From positions 1-36,857 of the forward strand of contig JAHEZH010000047.1 of the NCBI GenBank assembly GCA_023251155.1: 36,857 nucleotides of DNA, given 5' to 3'. Made by a program: the position numbers and the translations under genes. The DNA is from Flammeovirgaceae bacterium (GTDB lineage Bacteria; Bacteroidota; Bacteroidia; Cytophagales; Cyclobacteriaceae). The notes beneath the pieces were generated by a model that did no database searches, had not been told where the DNA came from, and saw nothing but the letters and a program-made list of their open reading frames with translations. Below, one piece after another: positions 1 through 7,966 of this stretch (positions within the stretch are counted from its first letter, which is position 1; each line of letters opens with the position of its first letter).

Positions 1-917
1 TCCGTCAGCGCATATCGACCATAGACATTCAGCCGAAGAAATAAATTAGAGAGCGGGGTTATGATCCAGGTGGAGATGGCAAAGATCATGTAAAGCGTAA
101 TGATGGGTGTGATGAATACCGAAAGTTCCGGATTGGTTTCTGATACATAGCTTAATAGACGAAAGCCGACATACAATCCGATGATGATCGCCCACTGGCT
201 TTTGCTTTTGAAATTGTTAAGCCAGAATACATATTTCAAAAACATTCTGTAAAACCAGTAGCGGGCTTTCAAGCCTTCCACCAACCCTGCCTTGGCATAA
301 CCAGAATGCGGGTTGATGCGCAAGGCCTCCCGGAAATGTTCGAGTGCTTGTTTATGTTCTCCTCGCTCCAGTAAACTCCATCCAATATTGGTGTGCGTAT
401 TATCATTCTCCGGATTGTTATCCAGCGCTTCTTTGATGGTGTTATAGGCTTCTTCTTTTTTATCAAGTTTGAACAAGGCCGTAGTACGACTGTTCAGGCA
501 GTTTAAGTTTTCTGAATCAAGAGCTAGACCATCGTTGGCATAGCGAAGTGCTTCACTCCATTCTTTTTGATTCAGCTTGATCATGGAGAGCATACCGTAC
601 AGATCGGCTTTGGTGGGGTCAAACGCGATCGCACTCTTAATGTATTTCTCTGCTTCCTTGATTTTGTCTTCCTTAAGATAGAAGCTGGCTTGTATGTATA
701 AGTAATACGGATTGGAAGGCTGATGACTGATGGCCGTCTGGATAAGTCGGTTGGCTTCATCCATATGATCTGATTCAGCCTGGCAAACAGAAAGCAAAAC
801 AATGGCTTCGGTATTATCGGGTTCCTGCGAAAGTATAGCTCGTAGTTCCTGTTCGGCTTCGCGATGGCGATTGGTTTGTATTAACTGGCGCGCGCGGGCG
901 AGAAGTGCGTCTGTCAT
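1..917 (-). CDS. TPR-repeat protein with C-terminal membrane segments (3' end cut by window edge)
   Basis: About 305 codons are visible, reading from an ATG at 917-915 to the window edge with no stop. Residues 1 to about 225 are a run of tetratricopeptide repeats with typical helix pairs (for example AEKYIKSAIAFDPTKADLYG and ALEHFREALRINPHSGYAKA). They are followed by an aromatic/basic linker (ARYWFYRMFLKYVFWL) and two hydrophobic stretches (around WAIIIGLYVGFRLL and LSVFITPIITLYMIFAISTW), so it is probably a TPR domain tethered to the inner membrane. The start codon overlaps the stop of the upstream AAA+ gene by one base (TAATG), which suggests translational coupling and a shared function. 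TPRs bind proteins; the partner and exact role are not known. The rest of the C-terminus lies outside the window. Confidence 0.85.
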   Translation of the reverse strand, partial: MTDALLARARQLIQTNRHREAEQELRAILSQEPDNTEAIVLLSVCQAESDHMDEANRLIQTAISHQPSNPYYLYIQASFYLKEDKIKEAEKYIKSAIAFDPTKADLYGMLSMIKLNQKEWSEALRYANDGLALDSENLNCLNSRTTALFKLDKKEEAYNTIKEALDNNPENDNTHTNIGWSLLERGEHKQALEHFREALRINPHSGYAKAGLVEGLKARYWFYRMFLKYVFWLNNFKSKSQWAIIIGLYVGFRLLSYVSETNPELSVFITPIITLYMIFAISTWIITPLSNLFLRLNVYGRYALT

Positions 918-2233
918 TATTTCTTTATTTTCATGTAATCCAGAATGTCATCATACAACCCCGACTCGTTGGCATACAAGGCATAGTTACGGGCAGAGTT
1001 AAACCATTCTTTGGTAGAGGGTTTCACCTGCTTCACTGCTTTCAGTATGTCTTTGGTGGTGATGGGTTGCGGTATGCCTGACTTAAACGAGTCTCTTAAT
1101 TTATCTTCGATGACCACATCGATCAATCCTTTCAAGTCAGCCCCAGAGAAATCAGGAGTTTCTTTTGCGATGGCCTTGTAATCGATCTCCTTTGTTGGTT
1201 TGTCTTTCAGCGTGATCTTAAGAATGCTTTCGCGGCTACCCATATCAGGAGGCTGAACGAAAATGATACGATCAAAGCGACCTGGTCTGCGAAAAGCAGC
1301 ATCGAGATGCCATGGAGCATTGGTTGCACCAAGCACCAGTATGCCATCGTTGGAGTAATCAACGCCATCCAGCTCCATCAGAAATTGATTGATCAGCATC
1401 TTTGCAGAGGACTGACGCATGTCCGTACGGCTTGCACCCAATGCATCGATCTCATCAAAAAACAAAAGGCAGGGCGTTTGCCTGCGGGCGGTTTCAAATA
1501 ACTCATGCAGTCTGCGTTCACTATTGCCCAGCCACATGTTCAACACATCATGAATGCCTATGGAAATAAAACTGGCTTTGATCTGACCGGCGGTGGCCCG
1601 GGCCAGATGGGTTTTGCCACACCCCGGAGGGCCGTACAATAAAATACCGCCCCCTGTTTTCTTTCCATACGCTTTATATAAATCAGGATGCTGGAGTGGT
1701 TGAATGATTTTGATGTTAATCTCTTCCTTCACCCGTTCCATTCCACCGACATCTTCAAAGTTAATGGACGGTCTTTCGAACTCACGCATTTCATCTTCAA
1801 TCGATTCAATGGTGGCATTCATCGAAGAAGGATTGCTGTTGCTCCCTTGCTTCAGATGAGCATCCAGTTCTTCGTCTTTATAGGCAGGGTTGAGTGATAA
1901 TGCGCGTTTATAATATTCAATGGCTTTGGCGGGTTCTTCATTTCTCAGTGATGCCTTGCTTAATAAAATCCACAGGTCCACATCATTCTCCTGTTCGGCC
2001 AGCTCTTCCAGAATAACAATGGCGGTAGAGTATTTCTTTTGCTCAAAGTAAATTTTGGAAAGACCGCGCTTGGCGGTTTTGTTGTGGGTATCGTGTGTCA
2101 ATACCGTTCTGAATTCGGTTTCGGCTTCGTCCAGTAAGCTGGCTTTCAATAAATGATCGGCCAGTAATAAGCGTAGTGGAACATTATTAGGTGAGAGGCT
2201 GAGTGCCTCGCGTAAACTCTCGATCATTGTCAA
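917..2233 (-). CDS. TPR-AAA+ ATPase (Cdc48/Vps4-like AAA module)
   Basis: 438 aa. Residues 1-125 form TPR-like helix pairs. After a low-complexity linker with an NFEDVGG motif (158-164), a single classical AAA domain follows: Walker A GPPGCGKT (201-208), an aromatic pore-loop motif MWLG (233-236), Walker B LLFFDE (256-261), and an arginine-finger region FRRPGRFDR (about 314-322), then a helical lid with SGADLKGL. The motif set resembles Cdc48/p97 D2 and Vps4/spastin-like ATPases rather than FtsH, and no protease domain is present. Such proteins use ATP hydrolysis to pull apart or remodel protein complexes. It ends in a TAATG overlap with the TPR membrane gene, so I infer a two-protein remodelling machine at the membrane. 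The substrate is unknown. Start ATG 2233; a second ATG two codons on is equally possible. Confidence 0.88.
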   Translation of the reverse strand: MTMIESLREALSLSPNNVPLRLLLADHLLKASLLDEAETEFRTVLTHDTHNKTAKRGLSKIYFEQKKYSTAIVILEELAEQENDVDLWILLSKASLRNEEPAKAIEYYKRALSLNPAYKDEELDAHLKQGSNSNPSSMNATIESIEDEMREFERPSINFEDVGGMERVKEEINIKIIQPLQHPDLYKAYGKKTGGGILLYGPPGCGKTHLARATAGQIKASFISIGIHDVLNMWLGNSERRLHELFETARRQTPCLLFFDEIDALGASRTDMRQSSAKMLINQFLMELDGVDYSNDGILVLGATNAPWHLDAAFRRPGRFDRIIFVQPPDMGSRESILKITLKDKPTKEIDYKAIAKETPDFSGADLKGLIDVVIEDKLRDSFKSGIPQPITTKDILKAVKQVKPSTKEWFNSARNYALYANESGLYDDILDYMKIKK

Positions 2234-2349
2234 TAGAAATTTGGCTAAAGATAACGCAGAATTACGATTTATAATTTACGAAATACGATCAGCGGTATCC
2301 GCCGATTCTAAGCAACAGCAGATGTCTTATCACCGGTAACCAGTATTAA

Positions 2350-3039
2350 TCAGGCAATAAGCCGGGCGATAAGGAATGCCGCACCGGCTGCAAGTGCACC
2401 CACAAAGGCAACGCGAAGTGCTCCTTTGAATAACGGTTGCCCGGTCAGTTTACTTTTGATCAACCCGAATAGAATGAGGCAGCAGAGTGTGATGATGCTG
2501 GAATAGATTAATCCTTGCGAAGAAGTAGTGGTGAAGAAGTAGGCACTGAGAGGGATGAGCCCACCAATGACGTAACTTAAACTGATCACGACCGCACTTT
2601 GTCGTGCACGGTTTCTGTCCGGTCGTTCCAGGCCCAGTTCAAAGCGCATCATGAAGTCTACCCACTTCTTAGGGTTCTTCGCCATCTGGCGCGCTATTTT
2701 TTCCTGCAGGTCTTCATCGATTCCGTATTCTGCAAAAATCTCTTTCGTTTCTCTGATCTCTACTTCATGAAGTTTTTCAATCTCTTCATATTCTCTTTGC
2801 TCTTCGGTGTCATAATGCTCTATCTCCGTTCGGCCAGCGAGATAGCCGCCCAATCCCATGGCAATGGAGCCGGCTGCAATCTCAGCAAGGCCGGCGGTGA
2901 TGACAATGGAGGTAGATTCGACAGCACCACTCAGTCCGGCCGCCAAAGCAAAAGGAACAGTGAGCCCATCGCTCATGCCAATAACAAAATCACGTACTAC
3001 TTCCGATGATTTGAAATGCTTTTCTTCCGGTGCCATCAT
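2350..3039 (-). CDS. VIT1/CCC1-family (iron/manganese) transporter
   Basis: 229 aa, the normal length for bacterial VIT-family proteins. The first membrane segment carries the family signature (DFVIGMSDGLTVPFALAAGL, residues about 17-36). A second segment rich in small residues (about 44-68) follows, then a long charged cytosolic loop rich in Glu and His (about 72-145), which in plant VIT1 is the metal-binding domain. Three hydrophobic segments close the protein (about 148-170, 176-194 and 206-229). The family exports or sequesters Fe2+ or Mn2+ from the cytosol. It stands alone between the AAA+ gene and a degraded fragment. Metal specificity cannot be read from the sequence. Confidence 0.88.
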   Translation of the reverse strand: MMAPEEKHFKSSEVVRDFVIGMSDGLTVPFALAAGLSGAVESTSIVITAGLAEIAAGSIAMGLGGYLAGRTEIEHYDTEEQREYEEIEKLHEVEIRETKEIFAEYGIDEDLQEKIARQMAKNPKKWVDFMMRFELGLERPDRNRARQSAVVISLSYVIGGLIPLSAYFFTTTSSQGLIYSSIITLCCLILFGLIKSKLTGQPLFKGALRVAFVGALAAGAAFLIARLIA

Positions 3040-3150
3040 GCCGTGAAGATCTTAATTTTCTTTCAATGCAAAGAACGGGATGAACGTATTTGTAATTTCT
3101 TCACGATTTTTTTTCGCAGGCCATCTGTGGACAGACGATGTTGATTTTTT

Positions 3151-3225
3151 TTAGTATCCTGATTCAGAAAGAGAATATCGTTTCATCAGGTCCTGTTTAA
3201 CATCTCCGGAGGAAAGGGTGATTTG
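3151..3225 (-). pseudogene. Remnant of a duplicated 3' end of the neighbouring carboxypeptidase-regulatory-like gene
   Basis: On the minus strand these bases read TLSSGDVKQDLMKRYSLSES-GY then stop. Residues 180-196 of the gene at 3323-4042 read DEVKQDLMKMYSFTEAE. The DNA also matches: AGGTCCTGTTT is identical at about 3188-3198 and again about 278 bases further on, with close flanks. No start or signal sequence precedes it, and an in-frame stop lies about 30 codons upstream. I read it as the decayed tail of a second copy lying downstream of the surviving gene. It could instead be a very diverged short gene, which is less likely. Confidence 0.5.
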
Positions 3226-3322
3226 ACTTTGCGTATGCAATGGGAATGTGAGGAACAAAGTCAACCGACACCCACCTCAACCCGATCATGTGTTTTTACT
3301 ATAGTGATCATGGTGGAAAGTT

Positions 3323-4042
3323 CTACTTCTCCTTGATGGCAAAAAACTGAATGAGCCGGTTGATGACTTCATTGCGATCTTTGATGTAAGCGGCCTGGGG
3401 ATATTGAATATTAAATTTTTCGATCTTTTTATAGTACTCTGCTTCTGTAAAAGAATACATTTTCATGAGGTCCTGTTTCACTTCATCTGAGGCCAGTACT
3501 TCACGATAGGTTGCTGTCGCATTTTGGTCTTCCACTACCTTTTGATACTTGCGCCTGTCTTTTTCTGATTTTGAGAAATAAGAAAGAGCGCCACTGATCG
3601 ATCCGCCCACACCAAAAGTCTGTACGGCATTGGGATCAGTACCTACCGGATTTTTAAATGGACTTTTGTAAAACTGCACCGCGTCTTTCCAGTTTTCAGA
3701 ACCTTGGGGTTTGTAGTTGTCAATAAAGGTTACCGACTTCAGTAAATGCACGGATTCGCCTAACAGAACAGTGAGACTGATTTCGTTTTTGAAATGCACT
3801 TTAAATTTTTTGCGGTACCCCATGTGAGTATAAGCCGAGCTATCGCCAATGTGGCAGGTGAAGGTAAACTTGCCATCAATGTTCGACATTGCGCGTGCCT
3901 TACCTGCTACCTGTATGCTTACAAAAGGCAATGGCTCCAGCGTAACCGAGTCGCGCGTGATACCCGTGATGGTAAGCTGCGCATGGGCCATAGGTAGTGA
4001 ACTTAACAGGAAAAACAACACATACCAATACAGCCTGGGCAT
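3323..4042 (-). CDS. Secreted carboxypeptidase-regulatory-like domain protein
   Basis: 239 aa. A signal peptide spans residues 1-21 and ends ...MAHAQ. Residues about 22-105 have the CarboxypepD_reg-like beta-sandwich pattern found in many Bacteroidota surface proteins: TITGITRDSVTLEPLPFVSI, then the 'AxSNxDGKFTF' turn and a Y(R)KK strand. The rest (about 106-239) is charged and helical without a recognised catalytic motif. Family knowledge points to an envelope protein; the role is unknown. It is a single gene with 67 bases to rlmN upstream. A fragment matching its C-terminal part lies just downstream (3151-3225), so the locus once held a tandem copy. Confidence 0.8.
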   Translation of the reverse strand: MPRLYWYVLFFLLSSLPMAHAQLTITGITRDSVTLEPLPFVSIQVAGKARAMSNIDGKFTFTCHIGDSSAYTHMGYRKKFKVHFKNEISLTVLLGESVHLLKSVTFIDNYKPQGSENWKDAVQFYKSPFKNPVGTDPNAVQTFGVGGSISGALSYFSKSEKDRRKYQKVVEDQNATATYREVLASDEVKQDLMKMYSFTEAEYYKKIEKFNIQYPQAAYIKDRNEVINRLIQFFAIKEK

Positions 4043-4109
4043 AGTTTAGGGTTACTGTTTTATGGAGATGCGCGAAGTGAGGATAAAGTTGATTAAAGCA
4101 GAAATTACT

Positions 4110-5141
4110 TCACGATTTGTTGGCTAGTTGTCCACAGGCGGCATCAATGTCTTTCCCACGGCTTTTGCGGATACGTGTGGTAATGCCGTTGCTCTCAAGC
4201 AGATCCATATACATATCCAGTACATGCTGGTCCGCTTGCTGAAACTCACCATCATCAATGGGGTTGTATTCGATCAGGTTGACTTTGCAAGGCACATGTT
4301 TGCAAAACTTCAGTAATGCCTGAGCATGTTCCCGGGTATCGTTGATGTCCTTCCACACCACGTACTCGTAAGTGACTTTGCTTTTTGTTTTCTGATACCA
4401 GTACTTCAATGCTTCTGCCAGCTCTTCCAGTGAGTTCGTGTCGTTGATCGGCATGATCGAAGAACGTGTTTCGTTCAGCGCGGCATGCAGTGATACGGCC
4501 AGGTTAAACTTCACACCATCATCCGCCATTTTGATAATCATTTTTGCCAGCCCTACCGTAGATACCGTAAGTCTGCGGGAAGCCATGTTCAATCCTTTTT
4601 GAGAAGTGATCTTTTCAATGGCGCTCATTACGTTGGCATAGTTGAGCAAAGGCTCACCCATACCCATAAATACAATATTGGTAAGCGGTCGCCCGAAGAT
4701 CAATTCGCTTTGTTCTTTAATGGCTACCACCTGGTCATAGATCTCATCTGGTGTCAGGTTGCGCATCCGTTTCAGTCGGGCCGTAGCGCAGAATTTGCAC
4801 GCCAGGCTACAACCTACTTGAGAAGAGACACAGGCCGTGATTCTTTTTTCGGTGGGGATAAGCACCGATTCCACGATCAGCCCATCATGGAGTTTCACCG
4901 CATTTTTAATAGTGCCATCCGTGCTGCGCTGCATGTTGTCCACATGGATGTGATTGATCACAAAGTGCGCCTTCAGCATCTCGCGGGTAGGTAGCGAGAG
5001 GTTGGTCATCTGGTCAAAATCCTTTACCGATTTTTGCCACAGCCATTCGTACACCTGTTGGGCACGAAAAGCCTTGTCTCCGTGCTCTACAAAGAATGTT
5101 TTCAGCTCTTCCAGTTTCAGTTTCCGTATGTCGCGCTTCAT
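4110..5141 (-). CDS. rlmN: 23S rRNA (adenine2503-C2)/tRNA (adenine37-C2) methyltransferase
   Basis: 343 aa from the chosen ATG at 5141. Radical-SAM enzyme that methylates C2 of A2503 in 23S rRNA and A37 of some tRNAs. The cluster-binding motif CSLACKFC (Cys111, 115, 118) is intact, preceded by Cys104. Near the C-terminus DIDAACGQ carries the conserved Cys336 that holds the methylene intermediate. GMGEPLLN is the SAM-binding GEP motif. A longer reading begins at ATG 5156 (five more residues, MVETV). I prefer 5141 because family members begin with xKxDIRKL. A TAACTTTG promoter element at 5161-5168 would also place the transcript start at about 5155, too close for the longer form unless it is leaderless. 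Confidence 0.95.
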   Translation of the reverse strand: MKRDIRKLKLEELKTFFVEHGDKAFRAQQVYEWLWQKSVKDFDQMTNLSLPTREMLKAHFVINHIHVDNMQRSTDGTIKNAVKLHDGLIVESVLIPTEKRITACVSSQVGCSLACKFCATARLKRMRNLTPDEIYDQVVAIKEQSELIFGRPLTNIVFMGMGEPLLNYANVMSAIEKITSQKGLNMASRRLTVSTVGLAKMIIKMADDGVKFNLAVSLHAALNETRSSIMPINDTNSLEELAEALKYWYQKTKSKVTYEYVVWKDINDTREHAQALLKFCKHVPCKVNLIEYNPIDDGEFQQADQHVLDMYMDLLESNGITTRIRKSRGKDIDAACGQLANKS

Positions 5142-5160
5142 CACCGTCTCTACCATGGTG

Positions 5161-5168
5161 CAAAGTTA
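5161..5168 (-). promoter_or_regulatory. Bacteroidetes-type -7 element upstream of rlmN
   Basis: TAACTTTG on the minus strand matches TAnnTTTG exactly. I see no good TTTG 19 bases upstream. It sits only about 5 bases above the outermost possible rlmN ATG, so transcription would begin at or just inside that codon. Confidence 0.45.
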
Positions 5169-5182
5169 ATGAAAGCTTGATT

Positions 5183-6019
5183 CTAATCGTTCACCACAAT
5201 TTTTTCTTCAAATAATCCAACCCTCGCCTTTTCTAAGGTAGAATCCTTTCCTGTTTCTTTCTGATACAAAACCCAGTGACCACGAACGAATTGGCTTCCT
5301 CTTTTTGTGAAGGTAAGCGTTGTTTCAGATTCTCCGGTTTTCATATCGATGGTGTCGTGCGGCAGCCGGATGGCCAGAGCATCTTCAAAGTCACCTAACA
5401 CAACGATAGCCGAATCGATTTGGCCAATCTGGCGGTCAAATTTAAATTTCACTTTTATTTCTGCACCAGGGGAGAGGGTATCATCGGGCAGCAAAACCTG
5501 AAATGCCTGCTTTTGATTTATGAGTTCACCTTGACGGTTATATTCTTTGGAGTAATAATCATATTCGAAGTAGCCGTCTTTGTGTAAGTTATGACTTCCC
5601 AGGGTATAAAATTCGGTTTTCACTTTCCCGCTGTCCTTTTCATAAAAGATAAACCGGGTCCCTCTTTTTTTATTTTGATGAAAAGTTCCTGCTTCTCCAA
5701 TGTTGCCATTCTGGTAATAAATCCGGTAAGGTCCCTCCTTTACTCCTTTGGAATAGGTGATTTGTAAATAAAGCATCCCGTCTTTTTTATAAAAAGAACT
5801 GGTGCCACTCAGTGCATCATCCTGATAATGATGAATAGCTACGGTTTCTCCTTCAGGTGAGTAAACGTATTCGATGCCATTCTTTATTCCGTGAGCGATT
5901 TCTGATTTTGTTTTAATCGCCCCGTTATCATAAAACTCCTGCCTGTATTCTTGCTGATTGCACTTAATGAATAAAAAGAGTAGGATGATTACAAGAAGTC
6001 CTTTTAAAGCAAATCTCAT
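5183..6019 (-). CDS. MORN-repeat (YwqK-like) lipoprotein candidate
   Basis: 278 aa. A hydrophobic N-terminus with Cys20 (LLFLFIKC-NQQ) suggests a lipoprotein signal, though Lys before the Cys is unusual for a lipobox. Residues about 25-165 carry repeated 'Y..NG....G.......G..' units (YDNGAIKTK, YYQNGNIGEAG, KEGPYRIYY), the MORN_2/YwqK-like pattern. Databases often label such proteins 'toxin-antitoxin system YwqK family antitoxin', a name I would not trust for function here. The last about 110 residues look like a beta-rich domain of unknown type. It lies 26 bases from rlmN on the same strand and 45 bases after the small secreted protein at 6065-6508. Role unknown, probably in the envelope. 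Confidence 0.75.
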   Translation of the reverse strand: MRFALKGLLVIILLFLFIKCNQQEYRQEFYDNGAIKTKSEIAHGIKNGIEYVYSPEGETVAIHHYQDDALSGTSSFYKKDGMLYLQITYSKGVKEGPYRIYYQNGNIGEAGTFHQNKKRGTRFIFYEKDSGKVKTEFYTLGSHNLHKDGYFEYDYYSKEYNRQGELINQKQAFQVLLPDDTLSPGAEIKVKFKFDRQIGQIDSAIVVLGDFEDALAIRLPHDTIDMKTGESETTLTFTKRGSQFVRGHWVLYQKETGKDSTLEKARVGLFEEKIVVND

Positions 6020-6064
6020 GTCTACTTTTTCATCGAAGAGCGACTAATCCATTCAGAAAGTTCA

Positions 6065-6508
6065 TTACTTAATTTTTGAAAACACCTTGATCTCGCACTC
6101 CTTCTTCGCATCGTGAAAACGAAGCGTGGAGTAGGTAAGCTCATCGATGATGTAGCGCTCGGTGATTATCCCGGACTTCTTGTCCAGAAACTGCAGCTCG
6201 TTGTCTTTTATCTGGTAGCGAAATGCCTCCATCGCTGTGCCTTTTCGTTTGCCACGATTGAAGATTCCTTCTTCCCCTTTTCCTTTGTTATCGAAGCGGA
6301 TAAGTTTGGCTACACTACTTGCACTCGATTCGCCCATCATGGGAGTAAGTTCTTTCTCTGTTTCGGTAGTGTTGAGTCCGTTCATCGTTTCACCCAGCGA
6401 AGATTGAAAACAGGTTTTCTCTTCCGTGAGCTGCCACGTGCCGGTAATCGTTTGTGCCTGAACAAGCATGGCGCTCAAAACAAATTCTAGTATGATTAGA
6501 TATTTCAT
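6065..6508 (-). CDS. Small secreted lipocalin-like protein
   Basis: 147 aa. A signal peptide of about 18 residues ends in VQAQ. The mature protein opens with TITGTWQLTEEK, the GxW start seen in lipocalin-like domains. Alternating beta-strand patterns follow (AKLIRFDNKGKGEEGIF, FRYQIKDNELQFLDK, TYSTLRFHDAKKECEIKVF), consistent with a small barrel. No catalytic residues are recognisable and the ligand is unknown. A TAAATTTG promoter element lies 23 bases upstream, so it probably heads a short transcript that could include the MORN-repeat gene 45 bases downstream. Confidence 0.7.
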   Translation of the reverse strand: MKYLIILEFVLSAMLVQAQTITGTWQLTEEKTCFQSSLGETMNGLNTTETEKELTPMMGESSASSVAKLIRFDNKGKGEEGIFNRGKRKGTAMEAFRYQIKDNELQFLDKKSGIITERYIIDELTYSTLRFHDAKKECEIKVFSKIK

Positions 6509-6530
6509 CGTCTTTAAAATTTACCCTCTC

Positions 6531-6538
6531 CAAATTTA
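6531..6538 (-). promoter_or_regulatory. -7 element for the 6508 gene
   Basis: TAAATTTG on the minus strand fits TAnnTTTG exactly and lies 23 bases above the ATG of the small secreted protein. No clear TTTG is seen 19 bases further upstream. The surrounding gene-free stretch (6509-6803) holds nothing else I can support. Confidence 0.5.
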
Positions 6539-6803
6539 CATTAAAATGTGCGCTTCTCTTTCATGCAATGAAGAAGGAGCCATGGATGGAACACGTGCAA
6601 ACACCCGGCCAGATTTTGTAATCGTTCCCTGATTACAGGAATATTAATCAGCCACCTGGCAATGGCAGCGAAAACGTGAGCGGAAAAATTACTTCCGCGA
6701 ATTCTTTGTAAAGCGGCAATCTGCATGGAAAGAAAATCTTCTGAGATCCTATCTGTCCATTCAAAAAACTATTTAATTTTCAGCTCCTTAAATTTTAAAA
6801 TGG

Positions 6804-7877
6804 ATGCAAAAGAGTAATGCTATCGTAATCACAGCCGGCTACCTGGATACACCCAGTGGCAAAACCGCACACGGGTTGATAAGAGGTACCGATCGTTTCA
6901 CTATTCTGGCTGTGATTGATGAGCGGCATGCAGGCAAAGATGCAGGCGAGGCGCTGGATGGCAAGAAACGCAACATCCCTATCTATGCCTCCATTGCGGA
7001 CTTCATCACCACATCGAAAGAGAAGGCAACGTATTGCATACTGGGTGTGGCTACAAAGGGGGGTGTCATTCCGGATTCCATTCGGGCTACAATACAGACG
7101 GCATTGGAAAATGGACTGAGTATTGTAAACGGCTTGCACGATTATGTTTCTGATCATGAAGAGCTAGCCGCATTAGCGAAGCAGAAAGGATTGGAGATCA
7201 TTGACGTACGCAAACCAAAGAAATTCAAAGACCTTCATTTCTGGTCAGGCGATATAGTGAATGTAAAATGCCCCAAGGTTGCCGTGCTGGGTACCGATTG
7301 CGCGTTGGGTAAGCGAACCACCACACGCTTCTTAACGGAAGCCCTGCGTAAAGCAGGCTACAAAGCAGAGATGATTTATACCGGCCAAACCGGTTGGATG
7401 CAGGGAGCTAAGTATGGTTTCATCTTCGACTCCACGTTGAATGATTTTATTTCCGGTGAGTTGGAACATGCCGTAGTGCAGTGCTGGGAAAACGAACAGC
7501 CGGACATCATTTTTATTGAAGGTCAGTCTTCCTTACGCAATCCAAGCGGCCCGGCAGGAGCAGAGTGGATTGTTTCCGCTGCCGCAGATGGCGTGGTGCT
7601 ACAACACAATCCTAAACGTAAGCAGTACAAAGACATGGAATATTATCCTGCTTACCTGCCTGCTCCCAAAGACGAGATCGAATTGATTCGCATCTACGGA
7701 GCGCCCACCGTAGCCGTAACCATCAACAGCGCCAAGATGAGCGAAGCTGATGCCCGCAGCTACGCAGCCGAGTACACAAAAGAATTAGGCATACCCGCTA
7801 TCCTCCCGCTGGAAGATGGTGTCGATCAGCTGGTACCGGTGTTTAAGGCAATGATTGAGAAATCGAAAGTAGCCTAG
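6804..7877 (+). CDS. DUF1611 family P-loop protein (possible D-glutamate N-acetyltransferase, DgcN-like)
   Basis: 357 aa. The N-terminal half (about 1-145) is a Rossmann-like domain (AIVITAGYLDTPSGKTAHGL). The C-terminal half has a P-loop-like GTDCALGKRTT (about 165-175), then TGQTGWM and IFIEGQSSLRNPSG. This two-part layout is typical of DUF1611. From memory, one member (DgcN) of marine gammaproteobacteria was reported to N-acetylate D-glutamate, working with an enolase-superfamily racemase (DgcA). Here too an enolase-superfamily gene follows 89 bases downstream. That downstream protein keeps a dipeptide-binding motif, so the true substrate may be a dipeptide rather than free D-Glu. The start is ATG 6804; an overlapping ATG at 6800 closes after five codons. 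The function is an inference from family and neighbourhood. Confidence 0.85.
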   Translation: MQKSNAIVITAGYLDTPSGKTAHGLIRGTDRFTILAVIDERHAGKDAGEALDGKKRNIPIYASIADFITTSKEKATYCILGVATKGGVIPDSIRATIQTALENGLSIVNGLHDYVSDHEELAALAKQKGLEIIDVRKPKKFKDLHFWSGDIVNVKCPKVAVLGTDCALGKRTTTRFLTEALRKAGYKAEMIYTGQTGWMQGAKYGFIFDSTLNDFISGELEHAVVQCWENEQPDIIFIEGQSSLRNPSGPAGAEWIVSAAADGVVLQHNPKRKQYKDMEYYPAYLPAPKDEIELIRIYGAPTVAVTINSAKMSEADARSYAAEYTKELGIPAILPLEDGVDQLVPVFKAMIEKSKVA

Positions 7878-7909
7878 CCAGAATTCGTCTCATTCGTTAC
7901 TTCAACACC

Positions 7910-7931
7910 TCGGTCTGTCCTCATAGACCGA
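7910..7931 (+). repeat. Hairpin between the DUF1611 and epimerase genes
   Basis: TCGGTCT, an 8-base loop and AGACCGA make a perfect 7-bp stem in the 89-base gap. No T-run follows on either strand, so it does not look like a terminator. It may slow RNA decay or separate expression of the two genes. Confidence 0.5.
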
Positions 7932-7966
7932 AAACCTACTCACTGAAATTTAAAGATACTCACTAA

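Noticed and set aside
2599-3009. 136-codon frame opposite the VIT-family transporter gene
   Set aside because: No family resemblance, and the transporter on the other strand is clear.
3042-3105. CGTGAAGA and TCTTCACG arms followed by a T-run
   Set aside because: The 48-base loop is too long for a normal terminator stem, and no gene needs one there.
4599-4994. 131-codon frame opposite rlmN
   Set aside because: Shadow of the rlmN codons; no domain.
6541-6726. 61-codon minus-strand frame
   Set aside because: Low-complexity reading with no signal or domain, and it overlaps the region just upstream of the promoter element at 6531-6538.
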